DNA from: Bdellovibrio sp.
GTDB taxonomy: Bacteria > Bdellovibrionota > Bdellovibrionia > Bdellovibrionales > Bdellovibrionaceae
Assembly: GCA_013360185.1 (NCBI GenBank)
Contig: JABWCO010000008.1
Span: 1-46,225, forward strand
Direction of reading: 5' to 3'
Length of the DNA: 46,225 nucleotides
Every line of letters starts with the position of its first letter. The stretch's first letter is position 1. Below, piece by piece: positions 25,094-33,818 of this stretch. The notes below the pieces were generated by a model. That model saw only the letters and a program-made list of their open reading frames with translations. It was not told the DNA's origin and ran no database searches. The position numbers and the translations under genes were made by a program.

Positions 25094-26326
25094 TTATGGA
25101 ACTAACTCACGAAGCTTAGCGAGTGCCTTTTCAACGTTGATACGCCCTCGAGTATTTACTTTAAATTCATGCCCCGCGGACACGTCAACGGACTGCAAAA
25201 TTGCTGAGCGAATTTGCGTCGCGGTGGCATTCGGTTTGGCGCTCCAAAGCAAGGCCGCAGCACCGCTGACAAAAGGTGCTGCCATGCTGGTGCCCTCCAT
25301 GTACGCCGTGGAATTTCCCGGAATCGTACTTAGAATTCTTTCTCCCGGGGCCGCCACATGCACGAAATTAAACCCACTGTTTGACCACGAGGTCATAAAG
25401 TCAGAGACCGAAGAAGCCGCCACGGTGATCTGATTGGACAGGCCGAAAGAGGCGGGGAACTCTGGGTACACATCGATATCGCGGGCATCGTTACCCGCGG
25501 CGACGATAATCAATACACCTTTGCTTTGCAATTCCGTGAAAGCACTTCGTAAAGAAGCCACACACGGAGCGCCTCCCCAGCTGGCGTTAATAATTTTTGC
25601 CCCACGATTTGCAGAATATTGCATAGCTAAAACGGCGTCGCCTAAGGAGCCGCCACCATCGTTAGTAATAAACTGGGCGGGAATAATTTGCGCAAGAGGT
25701 GCAACGCCTTCTACTGAGCCAAAGCGAGAATCCGCAGCGATAATTCCCGCCACGTGCGTTCCGTGAGCGCTCGGGGTTTTCACGGAGCTGGGTGTGGAAA
25801 TAAAGGCCGCACCGTAATAATCATCAAACACGCCGTTGCCATCATCATCGAGGCCGTTGTCGGGAACTTCCCCGGTGTTAACGGCTATTCGCGGTTGTAT
25901 CTGGGGATGAGTCACGTCAACGATTGAATCCACAACCGCGACTTTGATGTTCTGACCGTAAATTCCTTCTGCCCACACGCCGCGTGCAGAAATTTTATCC
26001 TGACCCCAGCTGTCGTTGATAGAAGACGAGCGAACTTCCGTTGTTGTTTCAACTTTCAATTGACGATCGTATTCAACGAAACGAATTTGCTCTAGATTGG
26101 GTTCGATAAAAGATTTTTTAAACTCATCAGCAGACTCGCCGGATTCGACGGAAAACTTTCCATCCTCCCACTGAACGATGAATTTGTTTTCAATAGCGTT
26201 CCCAGTGCACGCATTAGAATCCAGGGCGCCATTTTCAGGAAACACCGTATTTGAAGTTTTGTTGTTGCTACAAGCTGACAATGCAAAGATGAAAGCAACC
26301 GCGAAGAGAATCCTTTGAACATCCAT
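25094..26326 (-). CDS. Subtilisin-like serine protease, lipoprotein
   Basis: The ATG at 26326 follows CAGGGAG, giving 410 residues and a lipoprotein signal MDVQRILFAVAFIFALSAC (lipobox LSAC). A propeptide-like segment (KFIVQWEDGKFSVESGESAD) precedes the S8 catalytic domain: aspartate in VAVVDSIVDVTH, histidine in SAHGTHVAGIIA, oxyanion asparagine in INASWGG, serine in GTSMAAPFVSGAAALL. All four are intact, so it is probably an active cell-surface or periplasmic protease. Such lipid-anchored subtilases are common in predatory bacteria and may digest prey protein; that use is inference. It stands alone. Confidence 0.95.
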   Translation of the reverse strand: MDVQRILFAVAFIFALSACSNNKTSNTVFPENGALDSNACTGNAIENKFIVQWEDGKFSVESGESADEFKKSFIEPNLEQIRFVEYDRQLKVETTTEVRSSSINDSWGQDKISARGVWAEGIYGQNIKVAVVDSIVDVTHPQIQPRIAVNTGEVPDNGLDDDGNGVFDDYYGAAFISTPSSVKTPSAHGTHVAGIIAADSRFGSVEGVAPLAQIIPAQFITNDGGGSLGDAVLAMQYSANRGAKIINASWGGAPCVASLRSAFTELQSKGVLIIVAAGNDARDIDVYPEFPASFGLSNQITVAASSVSDFMTSWSNSGFNFVHVAAPGERILSTIPGNSTAYMEGTSMAAPFVSGAAALLWSAKPNATATQIRSAILQSVDVSAGHEFKVNTRGRINVEKALAKLRELVP

Positions 26327-26503
26327 GTTCACTCCCTGTGCGGGCCTAAATAGTCCCATCAATAGGACTCATAAGTCAGACCCACCCGGTTAACTCTTCG
26401 GTCATTATATGTCTTATTTTGAGGCTAGAATTACTAGCTGGACGCAAGATTGCAGACTTAATACGTTCCCGACCTAGACCTTAATCTGGTGAGGCGTAAA
26501 AAT

Positions 26504-27319
26504 TTAGATTTGTCCGACGAATTCTTTTAGGAACGAAATAAATTGAAGTTCGACCCGCTTTGCGGTCTCAGTCACTTCGTCGTGCGAAAGTTTTTGGTTG
26601 GAAATTCCAGCAGCTAAATTTGTGATGCAACTTAAGGCGGCCACACGAAGACCCAAGTGATTTGCGGCAATTGTCTCTGGAACCGTACTCATGCCCACCG
26701 CTTTACCACCAATAAGCTTTAAGTAACGAACTTCAGCCGGCGTTTCATAGGTTGGACCGCTGACGCCACAATAAACGCCTTTGTGAAAGCGCGTACCTTG
26801 TTTAAGCAACAAAGCTTCCATGATGCCGATCAAACGTTTGTCGTAAGCTTCCGTCATATCAGGGAAGCGAGGTCCTAGTTCTTTGATGTTTGGTCCCATC
26901 AATGGATTTGTACCCATAAGATTGATATGGTCTTCGATGATCATAAAATCGCCGGCTTGCATGTTTTCACCACAGCCGCCCGCAGAGTTTGTCAAAATCA
27001 AAGTTTCAATCCCGAGCATCGCCAGCGTTCTTGTTGGGAACACCACGGACTCCATGCTGTGGCCTTCGTAATAATGATTGCGACCTTGCAGGATGACGAT
27101 AGATTGGCCGCCCACCTTTCCGAAAATTAAATTTCCGGAATGCCCCTCAACTGTCGGGGGAGAAAAATGGGGAATATCGCGGTAGGGAAGCGTGCATTCG
27201 ACTTCCACGTCTCTAACGAAAGCGCCAAGACCCGAACCCAAGACAAGACCAATACGTGGCTTTGCTGAAGTTTTCGTGCGGATATAACTCACAGTTTCTT
27301 GAAGCTTGTTTAGTACCAA
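26504..27319 (-). CDS. punA: Purine nucleoside phosphorylase (trimeric type)
   Basis: A 271-residue enzyme of the trimeric PNP family. It shows GLVLGSGLGAFV (phosphate-binding loop), LQGRNHYYEGH, LILTNSAGGCGENMQAGDFMIIEDHINLMG, GPTYETPAEVRYLKLIGGKAVGMSTVPE and AAGISNQKLSHDEV. It cleaves purine (deoxy)nucleosides to free base and (deoxy)ribose 1-phosphate. It is the last gene of a likely deoC-deoA-punA operon (25 bases after deoA). Confidence 0.95.
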   Translation of the reverse strand: MVLNKLQETVSYIRTKTSAKPRIGLVLGSGLGAFVRDVEVECTLPYRDIPHFSPPTVEGHSGNLIFGKVGGQSIVILQGRNHYYEGHSMESVVFPTRTLAMLGIETLILTNSAGGCGENMQAGDFMIIEDHINLMGTNPLMGPNIKELGPRFPDMTEAYDKRLIGIMEALLLKQGTRFHKGVYCGVSGPTYETPAEVRYLKLIGGKAVGMSTVPETIAANHLGLRVAALSCITNLAAGISNQKLSHDEVTETAKRVELQFISFLKEFVGQI

Positions 27320-27344
27320 AATAATTCCTTCATGTCCTCGAGCT

Positions 27345-28664
27345 TTAGCTCAAAATCTTAAGTATCAAACTAGGCTTTGCAATTTTTGGCAAGGAAATAT
27401 TAATTGCCGATTTTAGCAGCGGAATTGCTGAAGTTAATAAATCTTTATCGTCTCCGTAAAGTGAGAAAACGACATCACCAGCTTTGACTTCGTCACCCAC
27501 TTTAACATGGAACTCAACCCCTGCGGTGGGCGCAATAATATCTGCAGCTTGGGCGCGGCCCGCACGAATAATAATTCCTGCTACACCGATGCTTTCTGTG
27601 TGAAATCCATGAACAAATCCCGATTTATCTGCGACGATATCAACACGATGCCGTGGTTTTGGCAGAGCTGATAAGTTTCCACCGTGAATGCCACAAAGTT
27701 CTTCAAATTTTTTTAAAGCTTTACCAGAGGTAAGCATTTCTAAGGCGATGGCATAGGATTCCTTGGCGTCCTTCCCTTTGCCAGCCAACAACAGCATGTG
27801 TGCAGAAAGCTGCAAGCTGAGCTCACGCGTGTCTTCATAAAGGTCGTACCCATGCGCGCCCATGAACTTTTCGTTCTTCATAATGGCTACGCACTCTTCA
27901 ACCTCGAGTGAATTCCCCGCAAAGCGACCTAAAGGTTGATCCATATTGGTAAGTAAAGCGGTCACGGTTTTACCGTAACCCTTAGCAATCGCCATCAAAT
28001 TCACAGCCAGCTCTTCTGCCAAGGCGGGAGTTTTCATAAACGCCCCAGAGCCATATTTAACATCTAAAACCAAACCATCTATGCCTTCAGCCATTTTTTT
28101 CGACATGATTGATGCACAAATCAATGGCAAACTTTCCACTGTTGCTGTCACATCGCGAAGCGCATAGATTTTTTTATCCGCAGGACAAATCTCTTTTGTT
28201 TGACCAATGAAACAAATTAAATTTTCGCGCACTAGATTTACGAACTCTTGCAAAGACTTCTGCGTATTAAATCCAGGAATGGCTTCAAGCTTGTCTAAAG
28301 TTCCGCCGGTGTGACCTAGTCCGCGACCTGAAATCATCGGGACGGGGACGCCAGCCGCGGCAACGATAGGCCCCAAGATTAAACTTGTTTTATCGCCAAC
28401 ACCGCCGGTGGAATGCTTGTCGACCTTAAAGCCACGAACAGAAGATAAATCGACAACGTCTCCGGAATGGAGCATCGCCTTGGTCAAAGACAAGGTTTCC
28501 TCAGTCGTCATGCCTTTAAAGAAAATGGCCATCAATAAAGCCGACATTTGATAATCAGGAATTTGCCCTCGGGCATATCCTAAAATGAACTCATTAATTT
28601 CATCAAAAGAAAGAACATTGCCATTGCGTTTTGCTTTAATAATTTCTGCGGGAAGAAATGCCAC
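27345..28664 (-). CDS. deoA: Thymidine/pyrimidine-nucleoside phosphorylase
   Basis: A 439-residue enzyme with GTG start. It contains KHSTGGVGDKTSLILGPIVAAAGVPVPMISGRGLGHTGGTLDKLE, the family signature, plus DVKYGSGAFM and a C-terminal domain with VGDEVKAGDVVFSLYGDDKD. It splits thymidine and deoxyuridine to base and 2-deoxyribose 1-phosphate. Its GTG overlaps the deoC stop by one base (TAGTG), which couples translation. Phosphopentomutase, the step between this enzyme and DeoC, is not in the window. Confidence 0.96.
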   Translation of the reverse strand: MAFLPAEIIKAKRNGNVLSFDEINEFILGYARGQIPDYQMSALLMAIFFKGMTTEETLSLTKAMLHSGDVVDLSSVRGFKVDKHSTGGVGDKTSLILGPIVAAAGVPVPMISGRGLGHTGGTLDKLEAIPGFNTQKSLQEFVNLVRENLICFIGQTKEICPADKKIYALRDVTATVESLPLICASIMSKKMAEGIDGLVLDVKYGSGAFMKTPALAEELAVNLMAIAKGYGKTVTALLTNMDQPLGRFAGNSLEVEECVAIMKNEKFMGAHGYDLYEDTRELSLQLSAHMLLLAGKGKDAKESYAIALEMLTSGKALKKFEELCGIHGGNLSALPKPRHRVDIVADKSGFVHGFHTESIGVAGIIIRAGRAQAADIIAPTAGVEFHVKVGDEVKAGDVVFSLYGDDKDLLTSAIPLLKSAINISLPKIAKPSLILKILS

Positions 28665-29326
28665 TAGTAACCACCTTGAATTTTGTCACCACGAACTAAA
28701 GCCACGCCAGAGCTGGTACCCAATCGAGTCGCGCCAGCTTCGATCATCGCCAAAGCTTGCCCGATGTCTTTAATCCCACCGGAAGCTTTGACTTGCATCT
28801 TATCGCCAACGATAGACTTCATCAGTTTTACATCTGCCACGGTGGCTCCGCCGCCAGCAAATCCTGTTGAAGTTTTGACGAAGTGGGCGCCGGCCGCTAA
28901 GGCTGCTTCGCAGGCAACTTTCTTATCTTCGTCGTTTAATAAAGAGGTTTCAATGATCACCTTAACCGTGTGCCCTTGGGCCGCTGAAACGACGGCTTTA
29001 ATATCGTTTTGAACATAATCCAAGCGACGATCCTTAAGCGCGCCTACGTGGATAACCATATCGATTTCGTGGGCACCGTTTTTAATTGCAGTTCTTGTTT
29101 CCCAAGCTTTACTTTCAGAGTCCATGGCGCCTAAGGGAAACCCTACTACACAGCAAACCTTCACGGACGAATCTTTTAAGAGTTCTGCGCAGGTGGCCAC
29201 GTAGGAGGTATTCACGCACACGCTAAAGAATTTGTTGTCCTTAGCTTCAGCACAAAGCTTTTGAATAGGTTCTAGTTGGGCATCCGCCTTTAAAAGCGTG
29301 TGATCGATATAATGACTTAGTTGCAC
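28664..29326 (-). CDS. deoC: Deoxyribose-phosphate aldolase
   Basis: A 220-residue class I aldolase. The GTG at 29326 follows GAGGTG and matches the family N-terminus (LSHYIDHTLLKADAQ); the track ORF from 29521 has an unrelated upstream extension. Schiff-base lysine lies in AHFVKTSTGFAGGGAT, and the second active-site lysine in MQVKASGGIKD. It splits 2-deoxyribose 5-phosphate to glyceraldehyde 3-phosphate and acetaldehyde. With deoA and punA it lets the cell burn deoxyribose from prey DNA; the predation link is inference. Confidence 0.96.
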   Translation of the reverse strand: MQLSHYIDHTLLKADAQLEPIQKLCAEAKDNKFFSVCVNTSYVATCAELLKDSSVKVCCVVGFPLGAMDSESKAWETRTAIKNGAHEIDMVIHVGALKDRRLDYVQNDIKAVVSAAQGHTVKVIIETSLLNDEDKKVACEAALAAGAHFVKTSTGFAGGGATVADVKLMKSIVGDKMQVKASGGIKDIGQALAMIEAGATRLGTSSGVALVRGDKIQGGY

Positions 29327-29384
29327 AGAGCACCTCGGAGTGTTTAAGATAAAAAGGTAGCGCAGTTCAAAGAAGGAGGCAATC

Positions 29385-29762
29385 ATGGTGCCACAGAAGC
29401 AGTTCCGAATTATGGTCTTGGCGGTGATCCTCGTGTTTTCGCAAATTTCTTTTGCGCAGGCAGACAGAACCGTGAAAAGAAGCGTGGCGGCCATTTTATT
29501 CTCAAGTCTTGGCGGAGCCATTCTTGGACTCAGTACCTTATCCTTCTATGGCGAGCCGCAAGAGCACACGGGTAACATTGCCGTTGGTGCGCTAGTGGGT
29601 TTTGTTGGGGGAATTAGCTACGTGCTATATGACTCTTTGCAGCCGCCCACCCCCCAGGGCCAAGATTTTGGTAAGGCTTTTGATCAGGACTTTCAAATAC
29701 GAAGAGCCTCCGCCACATTTGCGAAAGCTCCTCCGGTGATTCAAGTGAAATTCGAATTCTAA
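29385..29762 (+). CDS. Small exported membrane-associated hypothetical protein
   Basis: A 125-residue protein with a signal peptide or first helix (FRIMVLAVILVFSQISFAQA) and two further hydrophobic, glycine-rich segments (VAAILFSSLGGAILGLSTLSF, NIAVGALVGFVGGISYVLY). The soluble tail is short and ends with APPVIQVKFEF. The start ATG follows AAGGAGGCAATC, an excellent ribosome-binding site. The gene is convergent with pilT and divergent from deoC. Function unknown. Confidence 0.65.
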   Translation: MVPQKQFRIMVLAVILVFSQISFAQADRTVKRSVAAILFSSLGGAILGLSTLSFYGEPQEHTGNIAVGALVGFVGGISYVLYDSLQPPTPQGQDFGKAFDQDFQIRRASATFAKAPPVIQVKFEF

Positions 29763-30848
29763 TTAGCTGATTTTCTTGGGCACGGATTGAGTCTGCAAAA
29801 CCGAGTCAGACCCAGAGCCAGCTAAGCCTAAGAAAGTTTTTGCATCTGTGCTAGAAATTTTTCCTTTGCGCACTAAATCTTCAATATATTTTTCAAATAA
29901 GATCATGCCTTGGTTTGCGCCCGTTTGCATTGCTGACGGAATCTGATGCACTTTTCCTTCGCGGATCAGATTGGCCACGGCCTTAGAGTTTCTTAAAATC
30001 TCATAAGCAGCGATACGCCCTTGACCATCAGCTTTGGAAAAAAGAGTTTGTGCGACAACGCCGCGTAAACTTTCGGCAAGCATTGTGCGAATTTGTTGTT
30101 GTTGCCCAGCAGGAAAAACGTCAATGATACGATCGATTGTTTTTGCAGCACTGTTCGTGTGTAAAGTTCCGAAAACAATGTGGCCTGTCTCTGCGGCGGT
30201 AAGGGCTAACGAGATGGTTTCTAAGTCACGCAACTCTCCAACCAGCAAGATATCTGGATCCTCACGCAGAGCCGCTTTTAGCGCATTGGCAAAGCTCTTG
30301 GTGTGACTGCCCACTTCGCGTTGGTTGACGAGAGATTTAATATTTTGATGTACGAACTCGATCGGATCTTCGACAGTGATTATGTGTGCTTCACGAGTCA
30401 TGTTGATTTGATGAACCATCGCCGCCAAAGTTGTCGACTTACCGGAGCCGGTTGGACCGGTCACTAAAATTAAACCGCGGTCGCAATCGATAAGATCTAG
30501 GATTGCTGGTGGAACTCCTAGCTCTTGTGCAGTTTTAATTTTTTCTGGAATCACGCGCATCACGCCGCCCAGCCCTTTCCGTTGCATAAAGATATTGCAA
30601 CGGAAGCGGCCAATTCCCGGAAGGTTGTAAGCGAAATCTAGCTCCCACTTTTCAACGAAGGCCTTCTTTTGCTTTTCTGAAAGAATTTCGAATAACAACC
30701 CCTGAACATCTTGATTAGAAAGTTCACGGTAGTTCAGCGGAACCATGTGTCCGTGCAAGCGCAAATAGGGTGGTGCGCCACTGGTAATGTGCAAATCCGA
30801 TGCACCTTGCTCTACCATTAATTTGAATAGCTCATCAATTGTTGCCAT
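29763..30848 (-). CDS. pilT: Type IV pilus retraction ATPase PilT
   Basis: A 361-residue secretion-type ATPase: N-terminal domain MATIDELFKLMVEQGASDLHITSGAPPYLRLHG, Walker A GPTGSGKST, Asp box ITVEDPIEFVH, Walker B-type DPDILLVGELRDLETISLALTAAETGH and His box GTLHTNSA. The C-terminus shows a PilT-type GMILFEKYIEDLVRKGKI. It powers pilus retraction; type IV pili are required for prey entry in Bdellovibrio. It is transcribed alone and divergently from the RNase G gene. Confidence 0.93.
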   Translation of the reverse strand: MATIDELFKLMVEQGASDLHITSGAPPYLRLHGHMVPLNYRELSNQDVQGLLFEILSEKQKKAFVEKWELDFAYNLPGIGRFRCNIFMQRKGLGGVMRVIPEKIKTAQELGVPPAILDLIDCDRGLILVTGPTGSGKSTTLAAMVHQINMTREAHIITVEDPIEFVHQNIKSLVNQREVGSHTKSFANALKAALREDPDILLVGELRDLETISLALTAAETGHIVFGTLHTNSAAKTIDRIIDVFPAGQQQQIRTMLAESLRGVVAQTLFSKADGQGRIAAYEILRNSKAVANLIREGKVHQIPSAMQTGANQGMILFEKYIEDLVRKGKISSTDAKTFLGLAGSGSDSVLQTQSVPKKIS

Positions 30849-30975
30849 CAGGTCTCCGTAAATGCTCTATTTCCATGATCTTTTCGGCTAGATGTGTTTC
30901 AATGTTGAATATTATTTGCTTACGGTCTTGATTCTGGACTAGATCAAAGAATCAATGCCACTTTCCGGAGGGCTT

Positions 30976-32493
30976 GTGTCTGCAGAAATTCTCATCAATG
31001 TGCGTCCCCAAGAAACACGAGTAGCTTACGTCGATGCAGGCGTCCTTTCTGACTTAAAGATCGAGCGCAAAACGTCTCCGACCTTAGTCGGGTCCATCCA
31101 TCGTGGCACGGTGATTCGAGTCTTGCCCGGCATGCAGGCAGCGTTTGTCGATATCGGTTTAGAAAAAGCGGCGTTCCTATATGTGGGAGACATTCGCGAG
31201 GACGTCGATGATACATTTTTATCGCACGTCGATCGCGACGAGCCCTTGGATGAATCTGAAGATGATAAAATGCCTTCACACCAAAATAAAACACCCATTC
31301 AAGATATGTTAAAAGAAGGCCAATCCATTTTAGTCCAGGTCGCCAAGGATCCACTTGGCACCAAAGGGGCGCGCCTGACAACCCACTTGTCTTTACCAGG
31401 CCGGTTTGTGGTTTTTTTGCCGACAGTACGTCACCTTGGAATTTCTCGCCGCATCGAAGACGAAACAGAGCGCGAACGCCTGCGCCAACTTGTTCAAAAA
31501 ATCAACCCTTCTGGAGGTGTGATTGTTCGTACTGCGGGCGAAGGGGCTTCTGAAGAAATGCTTAAAGCAGACATCGAATACTTAGATCGATTAAGCAAAG
31601 ACATCTTCAAAAATTACGAAAAGAAGAAAACACCAGGCAATGTTCATACTGAACTTGATGTCGAACTAAGGGCCCTTCGTGACTTGATGAGTGAGGACGT
31701 CACGAGTGTGTGGGTGGACAACGTAGAGATTCACAAGAAAGTTGTGAAGTTCGTGTCGCAATTTATGCCAAAGTACAAACAGAACATTGTCCTGTACGAA
31801 GAGCAAAAGCCGCTGTTTGATTTGTATGATATCGACATTGAAATATCGCGATCCATGGAAAGAAAGATCTGGCTGAAGTCAGGCGGGTATATCGTGATCG
31901 ATGAGGCAGAGGCTCTCGTGGTCATTGACGTGAACACCGGGAAGTTCGTGGGCAAAAAAGATCTTGAAGACACGATACTTAAAACTAACTTAGAGGCCGT
32001 GCGCGAGATCGCCCATCAGCTCAGAATAAGAAACTGTGGCGGCATCATCATCATGGACTTTATCGACATGGAAAAAGAGTCCCATCGCGAAAAAGTTATG
32101 GAAGCGTTAGCAGAAGAGCTGCAACGCGATCGCGCGCGCACCAACGTTGTGTCGATGTCACAATTGGGCTTGGTTGAGATGACGCGAAAACGCATTCGCC
32201 CAAGCTTGATTAAAACTTTGTGCGAACCCTGCTCGTACTGCGACGGCAAAGGTTACATTAAGCGCAAATCCACGGTGGCCAACGAAATCTTCAGAGAGCT
32301 TGAGCGCGATGCCGACATGCTCATCAATAAAAAAACCAACGTAGTCATTCATTGTCACAGCGGCGTGGTTGATTGGATCTATGAAGTTGAGGGCGAAAGC
32401 TTAGAAAATATCGAAAAGAAAATGGGTCGCTCGGTCGCTTTTAAGATTGAACCGAACTACCATCTAGAACAATACGAAATCTTTTTCGTCTAA
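30976..32493 (+). CDS. rng: Ribonuclease G (RNase E/G family)
   Basis: The GTG at 30976, following GGAGGG, gives VSAEILINVRPQETRVAYV, the normal N-terminus of the family; the track ATG at 30955 adds seven residues. A 505-residue endoribonuclease with S1-like domain (RGTVIRVLPGMQAAFVDIGLEKAAFLYVGDI), RNase H-like and DNase I-like parts (VVIDVNTGKFVG and GGIIIMDFIDM with catalytic aspartates), and the zinc-link CEPCSYCDGKG. It lacks the long C-terminal scaffold of RNase E. It would process rRNA and mRNA 5' ends. The S1 domain has an acidic insert (DVDDTFLSHVDRDEPLDESE). Confidence 0.93.
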   Translation: MSAEILINVRPQETRVAYVDAGVLSDLKIERKTSPTLVGSIHRGTVIRVLPGMQAAFVDIGLEKAAFLYVGDIREDVDDTFLSHVDRDEPLDESEDDKMPSHQNKTPIQDMLKEGQSILVQVAKDPLGTKGARLTTHLSLPGRFVVFLPTVRHLGISRRIEDETERERLRQLVQKINPSGGVIVRTAGEGASEEMLKADIEYLDRLSKDIFKNYEKKKTPGNVHTELDVELRALRDLMSEDVTSVWVDNVEIHKKVVKFVSQFMPKYKQNIVLYEEQKPLFDLYDIDIEISRSMERKIWLKSGGYIVIDEAEALVVIDVNTGKFVGKKDLEDTILKTNLEAVREIAHQLRIRNCGGIIIMDFIDMEKESHREKVMEALAEELQRDRARTNVVSMSQLGLVEMTRKRIRPSLIKTLCEPCSYCDGKGYIKRKSTVANEIFRELERDADMLINKKTNVVIHCHSGVVDWIYEVEGESLENIEKKMGRSVAFKIEPNYHLEQYEIFFV

Positions 32494-32502
32494 GGATAGG
32501 CA

Positions 32503-32554
32503 GCGGGCCCCGGAAAACCTTAACGAGAGGAAATTTCGTTACCAGGGGCCTCGC
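32503..32554. ncRNA. Strong conserved-looking hairpin between rng and rplU
   Basis: Arms GCGGGCCCC (32503-32511) and GGGGCCTCGC (32545-32554) pair over nine base pairs with one bulge, and an inner stem TAACGA/TCGTTA (32521-32541) closes a nine-base loop. It starts ten bases after the rng stop and has no T-run on either strand. It could be a leader element for rplU, a 3' element of rng mRNA, or a separate RNA. The remaining part of the 378-base gap up to rplU shows no gene I trust. Confidence 0.35.
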
Positions 32555-32809
32555 AAAAGAACTTGAGGTACATATATAAAGAGATTTGGTGGATATCTTG
32601 CGGTCCGCAATTCGATTTCTTTACCGACCACGAGGGCGTTGAGTGCAGCAACAAAGAGAAGTCAGTAGCAGCCTAAGATGTTGAATCCAAAGAGTTTTTT
32701 GTGCAAACTAGACCTCTTGCGAATCCCACAAAAGCAGTTGCATTTAAGGCTCGATCGGCTTAATCTCTTTTTCTCCCAGAACAAGCTGAAAAAAATAGCA
32801 TGTAATAGG

Positions 32810-32839
32810 TTGACAAAGCCTAGTGCGAAGTGGCATTTA
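32810..32839 (+). promoter_or_regulatory. Candidate promoter of rplU-rpmA
   Basis: Perfect TTGACA (32810-32815) with CATTTA (32834-32839) 18 bases downstream; the -10 is poor. It would place the transcription start about 25 bases before the rplU ATG. Confidence 0.35.
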
Positions 32840-32871
32840 CCATTGTTCTTAATTGGGTAGCTGGAGGTTCT

Positions 32872-33438
32872 ATGTACGCGATTATTCGTACAGGCGGTAA
32901 GCAATATAAAGTTCAAGCTGGTGATGTTCTTCAAGTTGATAAGCTTGAGCAAAAGCTTGGTGCAGAGTTTGAAATCAACGAAATCTTGATGGTTGGTGGT
33001 GAGTCCACTCATGTTGGTCAACCTCTTGTAAAAGGCGCGAAAGTAACTGTTGTTGTTACTAAGCAAGCAAAAACAAGAAAACAAATCGTTTTCAAAAAGA
33101 AACGTCGTCAAGGTTACAGAAAGTTTGCAACTCACAAACAAGAGTTCACAGAGCTTTTTGTTAAAGCAATCACTTCTCCAGATGGAAAAGTTGCTAAAAC
33201 AGAAGACAAAGCTAATGTGGTTGACGTGACTGCAGTTCGTGCTGAAAAAGCACAAGCTCGTGTAGCTGCTCGTAAAGAGCGTGCAAACGACAAAGGAACT
33301 ACAGAAGTTGTTAAAAAAGCAGCTAAAAAAGTAGCGAAAAAGAAAGTTGCTAAAAAAGTAGTTAAAAAGACTGCTAAAAAAGCGACTAAAACTGGCGCGA
33401 AGAAAAAAGCAGCTAAGAAAACTTCTAAAAAAGCTTAA
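32872..33438 (+). CDS. rplU: Ribosomal protein L21 with lysine-rich tail
   Basis: The ATG at 32872 follows GGAGG; the track start at 32830 is too early. Residues 1-102 are normal L21 (MYAIIRTGGKQYKVQAGDVL, KTRKQIVFKKKRRQGYRKFATHKQEFTELFV), a 50S protein binding 23S rRNA. Residues 103-188 are an extension: an alanine/arginine linker followed by repeated AKK/VAKK units (KKVAKKKVAKKVVKKTAKK), resembling histone H1-like tails. The normal L21 length is about 103 residues. The tail may bind rRNA or DNA non-specifically. It is the first gene of an operon with rpmA. Confidence 0.96.
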   Translation: MYAIIRTGGKQYKVQAGDVLQVDKLEQKLGAEFEINEILMVGGESTHVGQPLVKGAKVTVVVTKQAKTRKQIVFKKKRRQGYRKFATHKQEFTELFVKAITSPDGKVAKTEDKANVVDVTAVRAEKAQARVAARKERANDKGTTEVVKKAAKKVAKKKVAKKVVKKTAKKATKTGAKKKAAKKTSKKA

Positions 33439-33465
33439 TTTTTAATTTCTTAAGAGAGGTTCGTC

Positions 33466-33726
33466 ATGGCAAGTAAGAAGGCCGGTGGTAGTACAAAGAA
33501 TGGTCGCGACTCACAAAGTAAGCGACTTGGCGTAAAACGTTTCGGTGGAGAAAAAGTTCTTCCTGGAACAATCATCGTTCGGCAACGTGGAACAAAATTC
33601 CACTTGGGCAACAATGTTAAAATGGGTCGTGACTACACGATCTACTCTGTTATCGAAGGTCTTGTAAAATTTGAGCGTTTTTCTAAAGAACGTTTCAAAA
33701 TCAGTGTTTATCCTAAAGCTGTCTAG
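33466..33726 (+). CDS. rpmA: Ribosomal protein L27
   Basis: An 86-residue protein with the family signature [23 protein letters not shown] and [16 protein letters not shown] near the N-terminus. The N-terminal arm MASKKAGG reaches toward the peptidyl transferase centre; no cleavable Firmicutes-type prosequence is present. It is 27 bases after rplU, in the universal rplU-rpmA-obg order. Confidence 0.98.
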   Translation: MASKKAGGSTKNGRDSQSKRLGVKRFGGEKVLPGTIIVRQRGTKFHLGNNVKMGRDYTIYSVIEGLVKFERFSKERFKISVYPKAV

Positions 33727-33771
33727 TTCTAGTCAGTTCCGATAAGCACCAAGATATTTTTTCAATACATG

Positions 33772-33799
33772 AAAAGGAGCCATCCAAGGCTCCTTTTTT
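33772..33799 (+). terminator. Rho-independent terminator after rpmA
   Basis: AAAAGGAGCC, loop ATCCAA, GGCTCC and a TTTTTT run. It lies only about 20 bases before the obgE start, so obgE depends on read-through or a promoter within this very short gap. Confidence 0.93.
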
Positions 33800-33818
33800 G
33801 TTGTATATGGTGCTCTGA

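Noticed and set aside
32494-32660. tmRNA, 6S RNA or RNase P RNA in the rng-rplU gap
   Set aside because: I checked for RNase P and tmRNA conserved pieces (GAGGAAAGTCC, GGGGCTGA, CCA end) and found none.
32662-33255. 197-residue minus-strand ORF opposite rplU
   Set aside because: It is a shadow of rplU, caused by its repetitive lysine codons, and its residues (many F, L, C, N) look random.
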